Shown here in pieces: positions 63,050-64,000 of a stretch of 64,000 nucleotides of DNA. Source of the stretch: Lachnospiraceae bacterium. GTDB taxonomy: Bacteria; Bacillota; Clostridia; Lachnospirales; Lachnospiraceae. The stretch covers positions 1 through 64,000 of the forward strand of contig CABIXN010000007.1 in assembly GCA_902362715.1 (NCBI GenBank), given 5' to 3'. The position numbers and the translations under genes were made by a program. A model generated the notes under the pieces. That model did no database searches, was not told where the DNA came from, and was given only the letters and a program-made list of their open reading frames with translations. The stretch's first letter is position 1, and every line of letters begins with the position of its first letter.

Positions 63050-64000
63050 ATGCCCCCTTACAAAAACAGGAAGATTGAAATCATTGAACATAACACCATC
63101 AGCAAACTTAATTTCTTTATATTGGACATCACATATTCCACCGCTCATATCCATTCGGATCTGGAGGTTTTATATGTGGTAGAAGGAAGTCTTAAGATTG
63201 ATACGGTTGACCAATCCTTTACATTATCTTCCGGGGAAATGGCATTATTTAACCCCTATCAGATTCATTCCTGTTATGCAAAGACCTCCCTTTGTCTTGT
63301 ACTGGTCACACAGATTGATGTCACATTCTGTCAGAATTATTTTCCGAATATTACAAACCTTCGTTTCTGTACCTCAGATCTGAATGCTGTGGTTCCTCAA
63401 AAGGAACTGAAAGAAATGCAGGACGTATGTTTCCATATTGCTTACAATTACTTCGGCCAGAAGCTTGGATTTGAATTCCGCTGTATCAGTGATGTAAACC
63501 GGCTCTTTGACTATTTCCTGCAATCTGTACCCCACAGTTTTATTTCTGAGGAAGAAAGGGTAACTGCTCTGAATTTTGAAAACCGGATGGAACGGATCCT
63601 GGCCTATATAAAGCAGCACTATACAGAAAAGCTGGAACTTAATAAAATCGCCCTGCAAGAGGGGCTGACCCCTACTTATTTATCTCACTTTTTTAAAAAG
63701 CATCTGAATCAGTCCTTTCAGTCATATGTCAATACTCTGCGGCTGGAACACGCCATCTATCTGATGCGCAACACAAACCTGAAAATTATTGATATCTGTA
63801 TTGCCAGCGGTTTTTCAGACAGTAAATATCTGAACAAGCAGTTTGATATTATGTATCATATGACCCCTTCTGAATTCCGCAGACAGCACAAACAATTATT
63901 TTCTCATACTAGAGAATCCACAGACTCAGATCACAGCATACAGCAGAAACTGTCTATGGAAGAAAGTCTGTTTGTACTAAGGAAACATCATTTCTATAAA
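63050..64000 (+). CDS. AraC-family transcriptional regulator, 3' end outside the window
   Basis: An open frame of 317 codons to the window edge with no stop. Residues about 10-110 look like a cupin-type sensing domain; about 174-285 carry two AraC helix-turn-helix motifs (NKIALQEGLTPTYLSHFFKK and IIDICIASGFSDSKYLNKQF, then MTPSEFRRQ). The frame goes on at least 32 residues past the HTH domain, so a C-terminal extension exists. GGAGG 7 nt before the ATG. Divergent from the VOC-PfkB pair, which it probably regulates. Confidence 0.85.
   Translation, partial: MPPYKNRKIEIIEHNTISKLNFFILDITYSTAHIHSDLEVLYVVEGSLKIDTVDQSFTLSSGEMALFNPYQIHSCYAKTSLCLVLVTQIDVTFCQNYFPNITNLRFCTSDLNAVVPQKELKEMQDVCFHIAYNYFGQKLGFEFRCISDVNRLFDYFLQSVPHSFISEEERVTALNFENRMERILAYIKQHYTEKLELNKIALQEGLTPTYLSHFFKKHLNQSFQSYVNTLRLEHAIYLMRNTNLKIIDICIASGFSDSKYLNKQFDIMYHMTPSEFRRQHKQLFSHTRESTDSDHSIQQKLSMEESLFVLRKHHFYK

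Overview
The window looks like the chromosome of a spore-forming, low-to-moderate GC Firmicute, most likely a Lachnospiraceae (Blautia / Mediterraneibacter-like). Evidence: AGGAGG-type ribosome binding sites throughout; sigma-A promoters with 17-nt spacers; a CIRCE-controlled hrcA-grpE-dnaK-dnaJ operon; sporulation genes gpr and spoIIP; and gene orders shared with Bacillus subtilis (comEA..comEC-holA-rpsT-gpr-spoIIP-lepA-hemW-hrcA-grpE-dnaK-dnaJ..prmA-rsmE..mtaB, and ireB-ruvX-DUF1292..trmR-trhP). The genus is inference. No rRNA, tRNA, CRISPR array, phage or complete IS element was recognised.

Layout. 0-10 kb, minus strand: cold-shock protein, then an amino-acid operon read leuB > ilvD > ilvB > serC > serA > DUF1015 > mscS, mixing branched-chain and serine biosynthesis. 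10-13 kb: tgt-yajC, and aroC on the plus strand. 13-26 kb, mostly minus: Fic protein, a lactonase-fold protein, and an RNA-metabolism block (prmA-rsmE-nifS-thiI; mtaB; ireB-ruvX-DUF1292; RNase J; YlbF; trmR-trhP) with one plus-strand HPr-like gene lacking the catalytic His. Counting tgt, the window holds genes for four tRNA modifications (Q34, mo5U34, ms2t6A37, s4U8).

26.2-34.2 kb: an accessory island sits exactly where B. subtilis has dnaJ next to prmA. It carries a membrane-anchored spermidine-synthase-like protein, an OFA-type MFS transporter, a cupin, a phosphotriesterase-family metallohydrolase, a DUF1097 membrane protein, a short-chain dehydrogenase, and MarR and LysR regulators. Three near-identical palindromic operators lie in the SDR/MarR divergent promoter. 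This is the best candidate for an undescribed metabolic system; its substrate is unknown.

34.3-53 kb, minus strand apart from rpsT: heat-shock operon, HAD phosphatase, hemW, lepA, spoIIP, gpr, rpsT (plus, TTG start), holA, comEC, then a GerMN lipoprotein, histidine kinase and OmpR-type regulator lying between comEC and comEA. 53-59 kb: arginine genes argC-GNAT-argB-argD divergent from argG, with ARG-box-like sites and a hairpin-rich argG leader. No argJ is present; a GNAT protein occupies that position. 59-64 kb: AAA ATPase/DUF4143 protein, a small unknown protein, PfkB kinase with a VOC protein, and an AraC regulator running off the window end.

A recurrent small repeat was found: palindromes built on TAGGAA..TTCCTA occur at five places, each directly against an intrinsic terminator, and two of them share a 48-bp core at 46/48 identity. 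Two of the sites also carry a second GC-rich hairpin module.
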